In this document: positions 17,973 to 28,290 of the stretch, piece by piece
Layout: every line of letters starts with the position of its first letter
How positions within the stretch are numbered: position 1 is the first letter of the stretch
Assembly: GCA_036322875.1 (NCBI GenBank)
Contig: AP027925.1
Span: forward strand, 558,001 to 622,000
Length of the DNA stretch: 64,000 nucleotides
Origin: Paraimprobicoccus trichonymphae
GTDB lineage: Bacteria > Bacillota > Clostridia > Oscillospirales > Acutalibacteraceae
Reading direction: 5' to 3'
Program-made: the position numbers and the translations under genes
Notes under the pieces: generated by a model
What the model was told of the DNA's origin: nothing
What the model saw: only the letters and a program-made list of their open reading frames with translations
The model's database searches: none

Positions 17973-18776
17973 ATGAATCTACGAAGCCAAATAAACGGCT
18001 ATAAGTGCATTTATAGGTGGTTAAATCTGTTATTCTCGATTTCGAAGTAAAGCGTTCCGCGCACATATAGAAAATGACATAACTCTTGTTCAAAATAAGT
18101 CACACCGATATTTGGTTTAATTAGGTAACAAATCATGATACGAAAACTATATTTTCGATACTCAGATAAAAAAAAGTATTTAAAATTTTTTAACAGAGAA
18201 TGTGAAACTTTTTGATAGATGGCAATTATTTGCGAGAACAAATAAATAATATGAAATGTCGATGAATGGAAACATATACAATGCTACAACTGCACCAAAA
18301 ACCGTGACTCACCCGTTAAAACAAATATTTAGCGGTTTTTTCGCAGATTTAGATAAATTTTACGAGAAAAATATGTCAAATAAAAAAATTGAGTTTTTAG
18401 AAATACTTTCATCTTTAATATTAACAAACTTGCTGCTCCAATTTTATCAATATGGAAATTTATTTGACTTCGTACAAAGAAACGATTCATTTAAAACGTC
18501 ACAAACCAAACAGATACAAAATCATTGTTAACAAATGCGGTTTATATTTTTCCTATAGATATCTTTGATAGATCTCCATACATTCTCTTTATTATTAATA
18601 TTCTGTGCCATTTTTTATTTAATTTCAATACTTCACTACGCACTTTCACAAAGTGCTACATTAATACCTAAACTTTTGAATGATATTGACTAAAATCTTT
18701 CCCAAATAGACTATATCATATTTGCTATTATTTAATCGCGGGATTATATTTTTTAGATTACGATTTAAATACATAT
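17973..18776. other. Spacer between rseP and lepB, containing a terminator
   Basis: Open frames here (18256-18531 plus, 18011-18241 minus) look like nothing known, and the first runs across an intrinsic terminator. I treat the region as non-coding or as unrecognisable gene remnants. Confidence 0.4.
18313..18341 (+). terminator. Intrinsic terminator downstream of rseP
   Basis: CCGTTAAA and TTTAGCGG pair over 8 bp (one G-U) around a 7-base loop and are followed by six T residues. The hairpin is nearly identical to the one at 57748. It is 340 bases past rseP. Confidence 0.75.
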
Positions 18777-19391
18777 TTATACAAATGTTTGAACTGACTT
18801 AATTTTGCCTATAGTCTTAAGAGGCCATAAACGATAAACAACTTTTCCAGGTATATGTTCATTTTTAATTAAGCTAACAATAGAAAATCTGCTGTCTGTA
18901 GAATTGTTTCTATTATCACCCGCAACAAAACTATACCCTAATGGAATTGTTATATGGATATCTTCCATTGGAGCAGCTATAAATCTACCGTCATGATCCA
19001 ATACAATATCTTCTTTAGGCTTCAGCATAGGTTCTTTTATATAAGTTTCATTTAATTTATTTCCGTTAATCTTTACTTCTCCAATTGAAAAATCTATATC
19101 CAACTTTTGATTTTCGGTAGCAATTATTCTTTTTACCAGTGGCTTTTTTAAATCTTTTCCCTCTGAAATTGGCACAACATCGCCATTTTGAGGAATATAA
19201 TACCACTCCCAAATAAACAGTCTATCTTTATTTTGAAGGGTATTCTGCATAGAATCCCCATCTACATTTGCAATTCTAAAAATATATATGAGAATAAAAG
19301 TCACAAAAATCAAAGATTCACATATGGTTTCTAGCCAATCAAAGCATATATCTAAAAATTTGCTAGAATACTTATTATTTTCATTATTAAT
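18777..19391 (-). CDS. lepB: Signal peptidase I, with AUU start
   Basis: Removes signal peptides from exported proteins at the outer face of the membrane. Read from 19391 it has 204 residues: a short cytoplasmic stretch (FLDICFDWLETICES), one membrane helix, the catalytic Ser47 (VDGDSM) and Lys87 (LVKRIIA), and the GDNRNNSTDSR box near the end. The family's region before the helix is kept in frame up to ATT at 19389-19391, which follows AGGTGA by 5 bases; the next codon upstream is TAA. The only other in-frame start is TTG at 19313, which cuts off that conserved part and has no ribosome binding site. It lies 18 bases after rplS, the common rplS-lepB order. Confidence 0.9.
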   Translation of the reverse strand: MNNENNKYSSKFLDICFDWLETICESLIFVTFILIYIFRIANVDGDSMQNTLQNKDRLFIWEWYYIPQNGDVVPISEGKDLKKPLVKRIIATENQKLDIDFSIGEVKINGNKLNETYIKEPMLKPKEDIVLDHDGRFIAAPMEDIHITIPLGYSFVAGDNRNNSTDSRFSIVSLIKNEHIPGKVVYRLWPLKTIGKIKSVQTFV

Positions 19392-19409
19392 TTAAATCAC
19401 CTATCATTT

Positions 19410-19751
19410 TTATCTAAGTTCTTTTACTTTCGAAGCCTTTCCTATCCTATTTCTTAAATAGTACAACTTTGCTCTTCTGACTTTACCTCTCTTGACTATC
19501 TCTACTTCTTTTATATTTTTTGAATTCATAGGAAAAATTTTTTCCACTCCTACTCCACTACTTACTTTTCTTACGGTAAATGTAGCTGAAATACCAAATG
19601 ATTTTTTTGCTATTACTGTTCCTTCAAAAACCTGATTCCTTTCTTTGTTACCCTCCTTTATTCCTATAGTAACTTTTACAGTATCACCAACACTGAATTT
19701 TAATAACCCTTCTCTTACCGATTGTTTTGAAATTAATTTTAAAATATCCAT
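19410..19751 (-). CDS. rplS: Ribosomal protein bL19
   Basis: Large-subunit ribosomal protein at the interface with the small subunit. Its 113 residues match the family throughout: VREGLLKFSVGDTVKV, QVFEGTVIA, FTVRKVSSGVGVEKIFPMNS and a basic end with AKLYYLRNRIGKA. AAAGGAG lies 8 bases before the ATG. It heads a likely operon with lepB; trmD and rimM, often upstream, are missing. Confidence 0.96.
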   Translation of the reverse strand: MDILKLISKQSVREGLLKFSVGDTVKVTIGIKEGNKERNQVFEGTVIAKKSFGISATFTVRKVSSGVGVEKIFPMNSKNIKEVEIVKRGKVRRAKLYYLRNRIGKASKVKELR

Positions 19752-19867
19752 AAAAAAACTCCTTTATTTTATATATGAAAAAACTAAATAAAAAACATAA
19801 TACTACAAAAATGATGTTTTGTAAATTTATTAACAATAGACATTAATTTTTTCAACTCATTTTCCGA

Positions 19868-21151
19868 TTATTTAACTATACTGCTTTCTTTTACTAATTC
19901 AAAAGCCTTCCTTAAACAAATATCTTTCCTCATACTCTCATTAGATATAAATTTTTTAACCTGTTTTAAATCCATTTTATAATTTTCAGCTATCTTACTA
20001 TATTCATTTTCTATATCTCGTTGTGCCGGAATTATATTTTCTAATTCTGAAATTTTTTTAAGTGCTAAATTTAATTTTACGCTTTCTTCTGATTTTTTTC
20101 TAAAAGTTTCATTAAAACTTTCTTTAGAACTTCTAATATATTTTAAATAATCTTCTAATTTTACTCCTTGAGCATTTAAATTATGTTCTACTTCTCTTAC
20201 AAAATCATTTATTTTTAATTTAACTAATATCTCTGGAACTTCTACTTTTAAATTGCTTAACAGTTTCGAAACTAGCTCATTTTCTTTGAGTTGTTCTATT
20301 TTCTGCTCTTTTCTTTTCTTCAATTTTTCAACTAAATCTTTTTTAAATTCCTCTAAGTTATCAAACTCACTTATATCCTGAACAAATTCATTATTCAACT
20401 CAGGTAATTCTAATTCTTTAATTTCATGCAACTTTATTTTAAATACAGCATCCTTACCAGCAACTTCGTTAGGTATATAATTGTCTGGGAATGTTGCATT
20501 TACTTCAAAACTTTCACCTGTGTTATGCCCAATTATTTTTTTTTCAGAATTATCTACTAGAGTATTTTCGCCTAACTTAAAACTAAAATTTCTAGCAGTT
20601 CCCCCTTCAAACGATTCACCGTCTATATTTCCATCAAAATCTATAACAACGGTATCACCATCTTTTGCTGGTCTATTTTCAACCGCGATTAACCTACCAT
20701 TTTTTTTACGAATTTCTTCAAGTTCACTGTTTATGTCTTCTTCATTTACATAAATTTCTTTCTTGCTAATTTCAATGTTTTTGTAATTGCTTATTTCAAC
20801 TTCCGGCATAACAGAAACTTTTATCTTGAAATTTAAACCTTCATCTTTGGTTGCCTTAATTAGTTCAAATTCTATGCCATCATTAATAAATTCCAAATTC
20901 GCTTCTTTCTCAGATTCTTTTATCAGTTTTGGATATATATTGCTGATAGCATTTTCAACAAAAATATTTTCTCCATGGTACTTTTCGATAAAACTTCTTG
21001 AAACTTTACCTTTTCTGAAACCAGGAATGCTTATTTTACTCTTTTCTTTATTATAAACTTTATCTATTTCTTTATTAAATTCCTCTGACTCCACAAATAT
21101 TCCAAATTCATATTTGCCGTCTTCTAATTTTTTTGATGATTTTAAATACAT
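19868..21151 (-). CDS. tig: Trigger factor
   Basis: Ribosome-bound chaperone and prolyl isomerase for nascent chains. The 427 residues comprise the ribosome-binding domain with its GFRKGK loop at 44-49, an FKBP-type isomerase domain at about 155-250 (KDGDTVVIDFDG ... GESFEGG) and a helical C-terminal chaperone domain. AAAGGA is about 12 bases before the ATG. clpP and clpX, commonly downstream of tig, are not present. Confidence 0.95.
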   Translation of the reverse strand: MYLKSSKKLEDGKYEFGIFVESEEFNKEIDKVYNKEKSKISIPGFRKGKVSRSFIEKYHGENIFVENAISNIYPKLIKESEKEANLEFINDGIEFELIKATKDEGLNFKIKVSVMPEVEISNYKNIEISKKEIYVNEEDINSELEEIRKKNGRLIAVENRPAKDGDTVVIDFDGNIDGESFEGGTARNFSFKLGENTLVDNSEKKIIGHNTGESFEVNATFPDNYIPNEVAGKDAVFKIKLHEIKELELPELNNEFVQDISEFDNLEEFKKDLVEKLKKRKEQKIEQLKENELVSKLLSNLKVEVPEILVKLKINDFVREVEHNLNAQGVKLEDYLKYIRSSKESFNETFRKKSEESVKLNLALKKISELENIIPAQRDIENEYSKIAENYKMDLKQVKKFISNESMRKDICLRKAFELVKESSIVK

Positions 21152-22230
21152 TTTTTAATTCAATCCTTTATTATATAACTTCAAACTTTTTTAAATGTCT
21201 AAATTTGATTACAAAATTTTAAACTTCCAAACTAAAACATGATAAACATTTTTTATTAATTTTTCAAATTTCAAACAAATATCAAACTCATGATTAATTT
21301 TTCATTTATTTGTAGTACACTGCAAAAAATTTATTACTAATATTAGGGAAAAAACTTCATAATTTTTAACTAAAATAACACAGACATATTAAATATAGTT
21401 ATTTTATATTATATAAGTTAATATTATACAACTATTTTTATTTTTGAAAAACAAAAATTATAATTTTTTTTGAGAAATTACAAAAAATCAGCAGAACCAC
21501 AAAATTACACAAAAGAAAACTTCATATAAATAAATTAATTTTAAAATTAACATCATAAATTGTCATCAACTGCATTGAAAAACAATACTTCTTAAAATTT
21601 CTATTATATAATAAAACGCAAAATTATTTTTGTTTTATCTAATTTTAAAAGTATTTTTAGTAATTTTTTGTTTTTTTGAGAACTAGCTCTAGATTTCGGT
21701 ATTAAACTATTTTTAGGTATGTCGATAGCAGAAAAGATGACGAAAAATTGTTGAGTCATCTGAATGTGAAGTAACTAAGGATCACGATTTATTTGAAAAT
21801 CGATTTGAACAAATTTTTTTGAAAAATATTTCAAAAAATGGTGTAATTTTTATGGATAACAATTCATAAACTCTTTAAATTGGGCTAAAAAAACCGAATT
21901 TGGTCTTGGCTTTTTACTTTTATATTCTCCCAAGTTTCAACTCCATCAAAATATTTTTGGTAAACCTAAAAAGTGGTTAAAAATGCTATTCAAGAAATTT
22001 TAAAAATTTGAAATTTGATATAAATATTTAAAAAATATTAAACTTAATTCAAAAAAATTTTTTCAAAATTGCAAATAATACCATAATTCAGGAAATTTTT
22101 TTCGAATATTTTCGATATTTATTTAATTTTTATAAAAGTAGACAAAAAATTTAAGTATTTTTCTATATTTACAATATTTTTACGATAAATATGATAAATT
22201 TATACTAAAAATCAGGAGGTAATGTAAAAA
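21152..22230. other. Long spacer with transposase debris
   Basis: About 1.1 kb of mostly A/T runs between tig and the next surface protein. The only readable content is a decayed transposase at about 21700-22010 and the AT-rich segment near 22052-22140 shared with 14756-14835. Confidence 0.5.
21700..22010 (+). mobile_element. Remnant of an IS630-like (DDE) transposase
   Basis: In shifting plus-strand frames one reads VIFMDNNS, matching the family's second catalytic-Asp motif (MDNAS-H), then after a frameshift LLYSPKFQ, followed by FGKPKKWLK, matching the LPPYSPxLNPIExxWxxLK block of DDE transposases. At least two stops and one frameshift lie between. Ends of the element cannot be defined. 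Confidence 0.45.
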
Positions 22231-24138
22231 ATGTTAAATAAAACAAAAAGGTTTATATCAATAATCTCAGCGATGGGGTTTTTGTTCGCGTCTACACAGT
22301 TTATAAAAAATCTGGCTGACGAAACAGGAGGTGTTCAAGTTTCAGGTATACCTAAAAATATTTTTGCGTTTAAAGAAGATTTGGGCACAACATTAGATCA
22401 TGCCAGTGAAAGTGGGGGTTCTATAAAAAGCGACAGCGGAACAAAGCAGTATATTAATTTTGGTAGTTTTCCACAAAGTTTAGCGGCAGAAACTCGACTA
22501 AATAGCAGATTACCAAGAAATATTGGAAATTCTTTTTCTTTTAATAATAAAAATTTTAAAATAGAGCCCATAAAGTGGATAATTTTAGAAAATAAATCAG
22601 ATAAATTGTTTGTAATGAGTAAATATATTCTGGATATGAAACCATTTGATACAGAGGCAGAAGATGCAAATTCAAATTGCTTAGGCACTGGTTGGGGAGA
22701 CTGTAGTCTAAACAAGTGGCTAAACTCTGAAGCATTTGCCGGTGAAGAGTCATACAAAACTCAAATTTTGACTTCAGATAGATTTGGATCAGAAGAAGGA
22801 TTTTTAAATAAGGCATTTGGTCCTTCAGGAAAAAATATTATAAGCACCGAGCTTGTGGAATATGTAAATTTTACTAGCCAGACTATCGGTTTGAGCGACT
22901 CTTATCATTCTTCTACTCAAAAAATTTTTTTGGTATCAGGTATTCCAAATTTTCTTCAGTCTTCTTTAAGTAGCGTGAAATCTGAAATTTTAGAGACTCA
23001 ATTTGGGCTTAATTCTACAGCAGCAAAATTGGAAAAAACTGATTATGCTTCTGAATTCATTTTAACTTTGGAAAGAGATAAAGTAAAAGAAAATTTCTAT
23101 AATCTAAGAAATACTGGACATTATAATGCTAATGCTGAATATTGCGAAGTGGCCTCCGTTAATAGCGCAGATGGCTCGATATCACTAACAGATTTTGATA
23201 TGTATGCAGGTGTGGTACCAGCATGTAAAATAAAATTAGACGATGTACAATTTGCATCTATTGTGGATATATCTGATACTACGTCAGAAGTTCCAGATGA
23301 TGGTGGACATGGTATGTTCTTAAGATTTAAGCCTAAACAAGGCTCGCCATTGTCAAAAACAAAAATATTTAATCTAAATTCAAAAATAAATTATGAAAAT
23401 GTGCCTGAGGATAGTAATTTAGTTATGCTTGCAACAATTGTTATAGATGGCAAGACTTATAAAACTCGCAAATATGTCAAGCCTTTAGATGCAGATACAG
23501 GAGAGTTTGATCCCTATACTTTATTGAAAGAAATGATCCCTAATGTTTCAGAAGAAACCGTTTCTAATTCGAAATTATTAGAACACTATGAATGGATAGA
23601 AAAAACGGAAACAGATGGTTTAATATATTCAACTAATATAGCAAATCCAAAATTTGATAAAGTAGACTTATCAACGGGGGTTAGAGTAGTGGTTCCAAAA
23701 GGTATTTTACCAGAAAATTCAGTTTTGAAAGTAGAGAGAACAGCATCAAAATCTAACGAAGGCGTGTTTGAAATCATTGGTTTAGACACTCCAAATGAAG
23801 TTGAACATGTTGACTATTATTATATACGAATTTTTTATCCTGACGGCACTGAAGTTACAAATTTTGCTCCTGATACTATTGAAATTCATCTGCCTGTACA
23901 AAACCACATGGATAAAAATGAACTAGAAATTCGTTATATAAAGGAAGGAACAGATGAACATTTTAATGGAAAATTTGAAAAATATAATGACAAAGATTAT
24001 TACAAAATTTCTACTAATCATTTAAGTGGTTATGCACTTATTGACAAATTAACTGAAAATGATAAAAAACAAGCCACAGTTCCAAGCACAGGCGACATTT
24101 TATTTAAATTTATACCACAAAATTTAAAATTTATTTAA
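22231..24138 (+). CDS. Secreted surface protein with DUF6273-like domain and shared C-terminal module
   Basis: 635 residues with a signal peptide (about 1-30, MLNKTKRFISIISAMGFLFA). Residues 70-230 match the DUF6273 type of extracellular domain (PIKWIILENKSDKLFVMSKY, then DCSLNKWLNSEAF). The C-terminal part (about 455-610) is the module shared with the proteins at 6370 and 62874, with VPKGILPENS, IEIHLPVQ and TNHLSGYALID. The end, VPSTGD plus 13 residues, looks like a sorting motif without its membrane helix, so the anchor may have been lost. AGGAGGT lies 10 bases before the ATG. Function unknown. Confidence 0.8.
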   Translation: MLNKTKRFISIISAMGFLFASTQFIKNLADETGGVQVSGIPKNIFAFKEDLGTTLDHASESGGSIKSDSGTKQYINFGSFPQSLAAETRLNSRLPRNIGNSFSFNNKNFKIEPIKWIILENKSDKLFVMSKYILDMKPFDTEAEDANSNCLGTGWGDCSLNKWLNSEAFAGEESYKTQILTSDRFGSEEGFLNKAFGPSGKNIISTELVEYVNFTSQTIGLSDSYHSSTQKIFLVSGIPNFLQSSLSSVKSEILETQFGLNSTAAKLEKTDYASEFILTLERDKVKENFYNLRNTGHYNANAEYCEVASVNSADGSISLTDFDMYAGVVPACKIKLDDVQFASIVDISDTTSEVPDDGGHGMFLRFKPKQGSPLSKTKIFNLNSKINYENVPEDSNLVMLATIVIDGKTYKTRKYVKPLDADTGEFDPYTLLKEMIPNVSEETVSNSKLLEHYEWIEKTETDGLIYSTNIANPKFDKVDLSTGVRVVVPKGILPENSVLKVERTASKSNEGVFEIIGLDTPNEVEHVDYYYIRIFYPDGTEVTNFAPDTIEIHLPVQNHMDKNELEIRYIKEGTDEHFNGKFEKYNDKDYYKISTNHLSGYALIDKLTENDKKQATVPSTGDILFKFIPQNLKFI

Positions 24139-24436
24139 TTATTTAAATAAAATAACTCTATTAAAATATGTACAATATTTTAAAAATATACGTCGTAGGT
24201 TACAAAATCTAAAACTCGTAGGGTAATTTATGAAATTTCTAGTTTTAAACATGAAAAAATTCGCATAAGTGGCATTATGAAAAATATGAATATATTTAAA
24301 TTTTGATAGATCTCTAACTTGTCGACGTATATATGAAATTTATTCAAAAATTCGTAAAATAATACAGATTGAATTTAACGAAAAAACGAAACAGTAAAAT
24401 TTCACATATAAAATTCAATGTCATTTACCACCGCAG

Positions 24437-24467
24437 CAGACGAATAAACAATCGTCTGATTTTTTTA
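24437..24467 (+). terminator. Intrinsic terminator
   Basis: CAGACGA and TCGTCTG form a 7-bp GC-rich stem with an 8-base loop, followed by ATTTTTTTA. It lies 300 bases after the plus-strand surface gene and overlaps the stop codon of the convergent gene ending at 24465. Confidence 0.75.
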
Positions 24468-25424
24468 TAAGTCTATTATTTTTTCGCCATCTAATATAAG
24501 GTTAACGTGTTTGGAACCATAATATTGTATTCTCTCTTCTCCACAAATCTTTATTGCTGTTGTTGGGTCTCTTTCATCAAGCCATTTTCTCATCGGAGAA
24601 TAATGAACCCCTATATTTGGATTTATACCCGCTTCAAGACTTTCAAGCTCTGCTTTATATTTTTTCATTTCTTTCTCATTTTTTTCAAATGTTGTTTTAT
24701 AAAAATGAAGTCTCTCGTCTTCTTTGCCTACACTTTTTACATATTTTTCCTGTTCAGTTTTTATCAAACTACAATATCGTTCTGATTCCTTATAGCATTG
24801 CCTTTTGAATTCTAGCTGGATATCTCTATTCTTATCTATCTCAACAGCTTTTTTATAAAGAGCTTTGAAGGTTATAGTATCTAACACCACATGTTCAACA
24901 TTAGTAAATACTCCAAATCTCTTCCGAATATGAGTCAATTCAGAATCAAGTTTTATTTTATCATTAATTGATAAAAAGAAGAAAAACGTTTGCGGTTCTA
25001 TTTTTTCAAAACTCGATGCTTTTGATGAATCTATTTCCAAATACGCTCTTGCGACATTTTTAAAACGTACGTCGATACTAGAACTTTTACCTCCACCAAG
25101 CATCAAATTACGAGTAGTCACTTTATCAAAAAAATTTTCGACATGTACAGAAGATATTTCGTTTATGTCAACCCCCATTTTATCAATAATCCTCACAACT
25201 TCGCTTATAAAACTTAAAATATCACTTTTTATATCTAAAATCATAACATTATAAATTTCATTATATAGTTTACGCATACCATCGAAATCAGAAACAATTG
25301 AACTATAGTATTTGTTATAACTGTGAATTAATTCCACAGAAGATTTCAACATAACGCCTCCGCAACCAGCGAAAGTCAGAACCTTAGTCAACATAATAAT
25401 TGTTGGAATTGAAATCTTAAACAT
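24465..25424 (-). CDS. Unknown membrane-anchored protein with coiled coil
   Basis: 319 residues, no family recognised. The N-terminus is hydrophobic and ends FAGC at about residue 21, which could be a lipobox or a membrane anchor. The remainder is soluble, with a long charged helical stretch at about 195-265 (KTTFEKNEKEMKKYKAELES). It follows the gene at 25452-26156 by 27 bases on the same strand, so the two probably form an operon. The context of secreted and surface proteins suggests an exported product; a role in host contact is only a guess. Confidence 0.6.
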   Translation of the reverse strand: MFKISIPTIIMLTKVLTFAGCGGVMLKSSVELIHSYNKYYSSIVSDFDGMRKLYNEIYNVMILDIKSDILSFISEVVRIIDKMGVDINEISSVHVENFFDKVTTRNLMLGGGKSSSIDVRFKNVARAYLEIDSSKASSFEKIEPQTFFFFLSINDKIKLDSELTHIRKRFGVFTNVEHVVLDTITFKALYKKAVEIDKNRDIQLEFKRQCYKESERYCSLIKTEQEKYVKSVGKEDERLHFYKTTFEKNEKEMKKYKAELESLEAGINPNIGVHYSPMRKWLDERDPTTAIKICGEERIQYYGSKHVNLILDGEKIIDL

Positions 25425-25451
25425 TTTTAACCACCTACGATTACATTATTT

Positions 25452-26156
25452 TTAGTATACATCTTTATATTCTTCCGTTTCAAGCATCGACCATCCAAGC
25501 CTTTCACATAGTATTGAGCAATAACCAGGATTAATTTTAGTAAGAATCTTTCTAAGATCTGATATGTAATCGACATTAATTTCGGTCGAATCACAAATTC
25601 CTTTTCTTTTCTTGCAAATATATAGGTCCTCCCAGTAAATTCTCACAAACAAATCTTGAAAATCGTATTTACTAAAAAATAGCCGATCAAAAAATTTATT
25701 ATTCGCTTCACGATTATTCTCTGTTAAAATCATTTCACATATTTTCTTTTGTTCGATTTTTGAATTTTCTGAATCAATGTCCGATATTAAAAAAGGTAAA
25801 CAAACAGCCGCCATGTGTTTTTGAAGGGACGTAGTATTTTGCGAAAAACCCATACCTCTAGTTATCAGCTCTCGCGAAAGTAAGTTCAAAGAAATATTCA
25901 CTCTTTCTACAGATATACCCACACTTTTCATACTGTTACTAATTTGATCACAAAACACTTTTATACTATCTTTCATAGCATTAACAGATTCTGCGATATT
26001 TTTCACCTGGTCTTTCATCCCACCCACATAGTCTGCAATCATACCAAATCTTACATCAAAATTTTTACAAAAAACTCTAAAAGTGGCAGCAACAGCTATC
26101 CCGATAGTGAGGGTACCCAAAGTTTTAACATAACTTAACCACGTTAATTTAGACAT
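25452..26156 (-). CDS. Unknown membrane-anchored protein
   Basis: 234 residues with one N-terminal membrane segment (about 8-28) followed by a helical region with regularly spaced hydrophobic residues (VKNIAESVNAMKDSIKVF), much like a methyl-accepting or phage-tether coiled coil, and a C-terminal globular part with several cysteines. GGAG lies 11 bases before the ATG. No known domain is recognised. It is first of a probable two-gene operon with the 319-residue protein. Confidence 0.6.
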   Translation of the reverse strand: MSKLTWLSYVKTLGTLTIGIAVAATFRVFCKNFDVRFGMIADYVGGMKDQVKNIAESVNAMKDSIKVFCDQISNSMKSVGISVERVNISLNLLSRELITRGMGFSQNTTSLQKHMAAVCLPFLISDIDSENSKIEQKKICEMILTENNREANNKFFDRLFFSKYDFQDLFVRIYWEDLYICKKRKGICDSTEINVDYISDLRKILTKINPGYCSILCERLGWSMLETEEYKDVY

Positions 26157-26385
26157 TCTTATCTACTCCATAATTTTAAATCTTTAAACTCAAATTTTTG
26201 ACACTCTGCTTGGCTAAAGATCAGCAAATTTTTGATTTTACGCCCTCAGAGACTATTTGTCTTACGTAAGCTCCATTTCATTTCAAACATAAACTTCCAT
26301 GAGTCCCACAGTATATAAAACTTAAACTCACAATATTAATTCTAGTACAGATTTGTAAATTTGTCAAGTGTTTTTAAAGATTTAT

Positions 26386-28236
26386 TTATTCTACAGTAAC
26401 AGATTTTGCTAAATTTCTTGGCTTATCTATATCACAATTTTTAAGTAAAGACACATAATATGCGAACAATTGTAATGGTATAACAGATAAAGAAGACATA
26501 AGAATATCACTAACTTCCGGAATAAAAATTATATTATCAGCAATATCAACAAATTTACATGAATATTTTTTATAAGTTATAACTAACACTGAAGCACCGC
26601 GAGACTTGATTTCTATTATGTTGCTTATTACTTTTTTGATTAAATTTTCTTGAGTTGCTAAAGTTACTACTAAAGTATTATTTTCTATCAAAGATATAGT
26701 ACCGTGCTTTAATTCTCCAGCTGCACAAGCTTCAGAGTGAATGTAGGAAATCTCTTTAAACTTTAAAGAACCTTCCAGACATACAGAATAGTCTAAATTT
26801 CTTCCTATAAAAAATGCATTTTTAGATTTATAGTATTTTTTTGCAATGAAAAAAACACTTTTTTTATCCTCAAGTATTTTGCTTATGCAAGCTGGAATAC
26901 TTAAAATTTCCTCTATATAATTTCTATAACTAGTACTAGATATAGTTTTTAATAAATCTGAAATATATAAACTTATTACATAAATTACAGCTAATTGTGC
27001 ACTATACGCTTTAGTGGTAGCCACAGCTATTTCAAGACCAGCCCAAGTGTATAAAACATAATCAGATTCATTTTCCATAGAACTTCCTATTGTATTCACT
27101 ATAGATAAAACTTTTATGTTATGTTTTCTAGCTTCTTTAATAGCGGCTATGGTATCTGCTGTTTCTCCAGATTGACTTATGGCAATGACTAAAATCTTTT
27201 TTTTATCTAAAATAGGATTTCTGTATCTAAATTCTGAAGCTAAATCCACTTCTACTGGAATTCTAGTTAATTTTTCTAATATGTATTTAGCACTAGCACC
27301 AACATTGTATGCTGAACCGCATGCTATTATATATATTTTGTCCAAGTTTTTCCAAAATTGTTCGTTTAAATCTGTAATATTATCTAAATTCATCTTATAA
27401 TTTTCGGTATTTAATCTAGACAAAAAAGTTTTTTCGAAAACCTCTGGTTGTTGCATAATTTCTTTTAACATAAAATGTTCATAACCATCTTTTTCCACAG
27501 AACCAGCACACCAATCTATTAGTACAAAATCTTTTTCTAATTTTTTACCTTCAAAATCGTATATTTTTACACTATCTTTTTTAATCACTGCTATTTCTTT
27601 TTCTTTCAATCTATGTATTTTTTTTGTATACGGTAAAATAGCAGGTATATCAGAGGCTATATAATTTTCAGATTCTCCTATGCCTATTATCATAGGACAA
27701 TCTTTTTTTACAGCTATTATCCTATCTGGATTATCAGAGCAAATTATTCCTAAAGCGAAAGAACCTTTTAATTTATTTACAGCTCTTAAAACAGAACCCA
27801 AAAAGTCATTATTTGCATAAAAATAATCTACTAAATTAACTGCAATCTCACTATCTGTATTTGAAACAAAGTTTTTACCGTTTTTTTTCAAAAATTCTTT
27901 TAATTCTGCGTAGTTTTCTATTATACCGTTGTGAACAAGAGCAATTTTTCCAGAATTACTTAAATGAGGGTGAGAATTTAAGTCCGAAGGCTCACCATGA
28001 GTTGCCCATCTTGTATGTCCAATTCCTATGTTACTTTCATTTAAATTTAAATTATCTATTAAACCAATTAAATTACTTAACCTTCCTTTAGACTTAATAA
28101 TATTTAACTTTTTGTTAATTTCATCATAAATAGAAACACCAGCAGAATCATAACCTCTATACTCAAGTTTTTCTAAACTTTTTAACAAAATCGACACAGA
28201 ATTGTTTCCCCCTATATATCCTACAATTCCACACAT
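26386..28236 (-). CDS. glmS: Glutamine--fructose-6-phosphate aminotransferase
   Basis: Makes glucosamine-6-phosphate from fructose-6-phosphate and glutamine, the entry to cell-wall amino sugars. Its 616 residues start MCGIVGYIGG, giving the N-terminal nucleophile Cys after Met removal, with HTRWATHG near 74-81; two SIS sugar-isomerase domains follow (SQSGETADT and the later EGSLKFKE); it ends DKPRNLAKSVTVE as in most homologues. AGAGGAG is upstream of the ATG. The leader contains no glmS ribozyme. Confidence 0.97.
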   Translation of the reverse strand: MCGIVGYIGGNNSVSILLKSLEKLEYRGYDSAGVSIYDEINKKLNIIKSKGRLSNLIGLIDNLNLNESNIGIGHTRWATHGEPSDLNSHPHLSNSGKIALVHNGIIENYAELKEFLKKNGKNFVSNTDSEIAVNLVDYFYANNDFLGSVLRAVNKLKGSFALGIICSDNPDRIIAVKKDCPMIIGIGESENYIASDIPAILPYTKKIHRLKEKEIAVIKKDSVKIYDFEGKKLEKDFVLIDWCAGSVEKDGYEHFMLKEIMQQPEVFEKTFLSRLNTENYKMNLDNITDLNEQFWKNLDKIYIIACGSAYNVGASAKYILEKLTRIPVEVDLASEFRYRNPILDKKKILVIAISQSGETADTIAAIKEARKHNIKVLSIVNTIGSSMENESDYVLYTWAGLEIAVATTKAYSAQLAVIYVISLYISDLLKTISSTSYRNYIEEILSIPACISKILEDKKSVFFIAKKYYKSKNAFFIGRNLDYSVCLEGSLKFKEISYIHSEACAAGELKHGTISLIENNTLVVTLATQENLIKKVISNIIEIKSRGASVLVITYKKYSCKFVDIADNIIFIPEVSDILMSSLSVIPLQLFAYYVSLLKNCDIDKPRNLAKSVTVE

Positions 28237-28284
28237 TTAAAATTTCTCCTCTAAAGTTTATTATTTGTTCAGTTATAAATATAT

Positions 28285-28290
28285 ATTATA
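28285..28290 (-). promoter_or_regulatory. glmS: Probable glmS -10 element
   Basis: A perfect TATAAT on the minus strand, about 50 bases before the glmS ATG; the -35 region (TTTAGT-like) is weak. It would give a leader of about 40 bases, too short for a ribozyme. Confidence 0.45.

Noticed and set aside
18256..18531. 91-codon plus-strand frame
   Set aside because: It runs through a strong intrinsic terminator (18313-18341), has no ribosome binding site and no recognisable domain.
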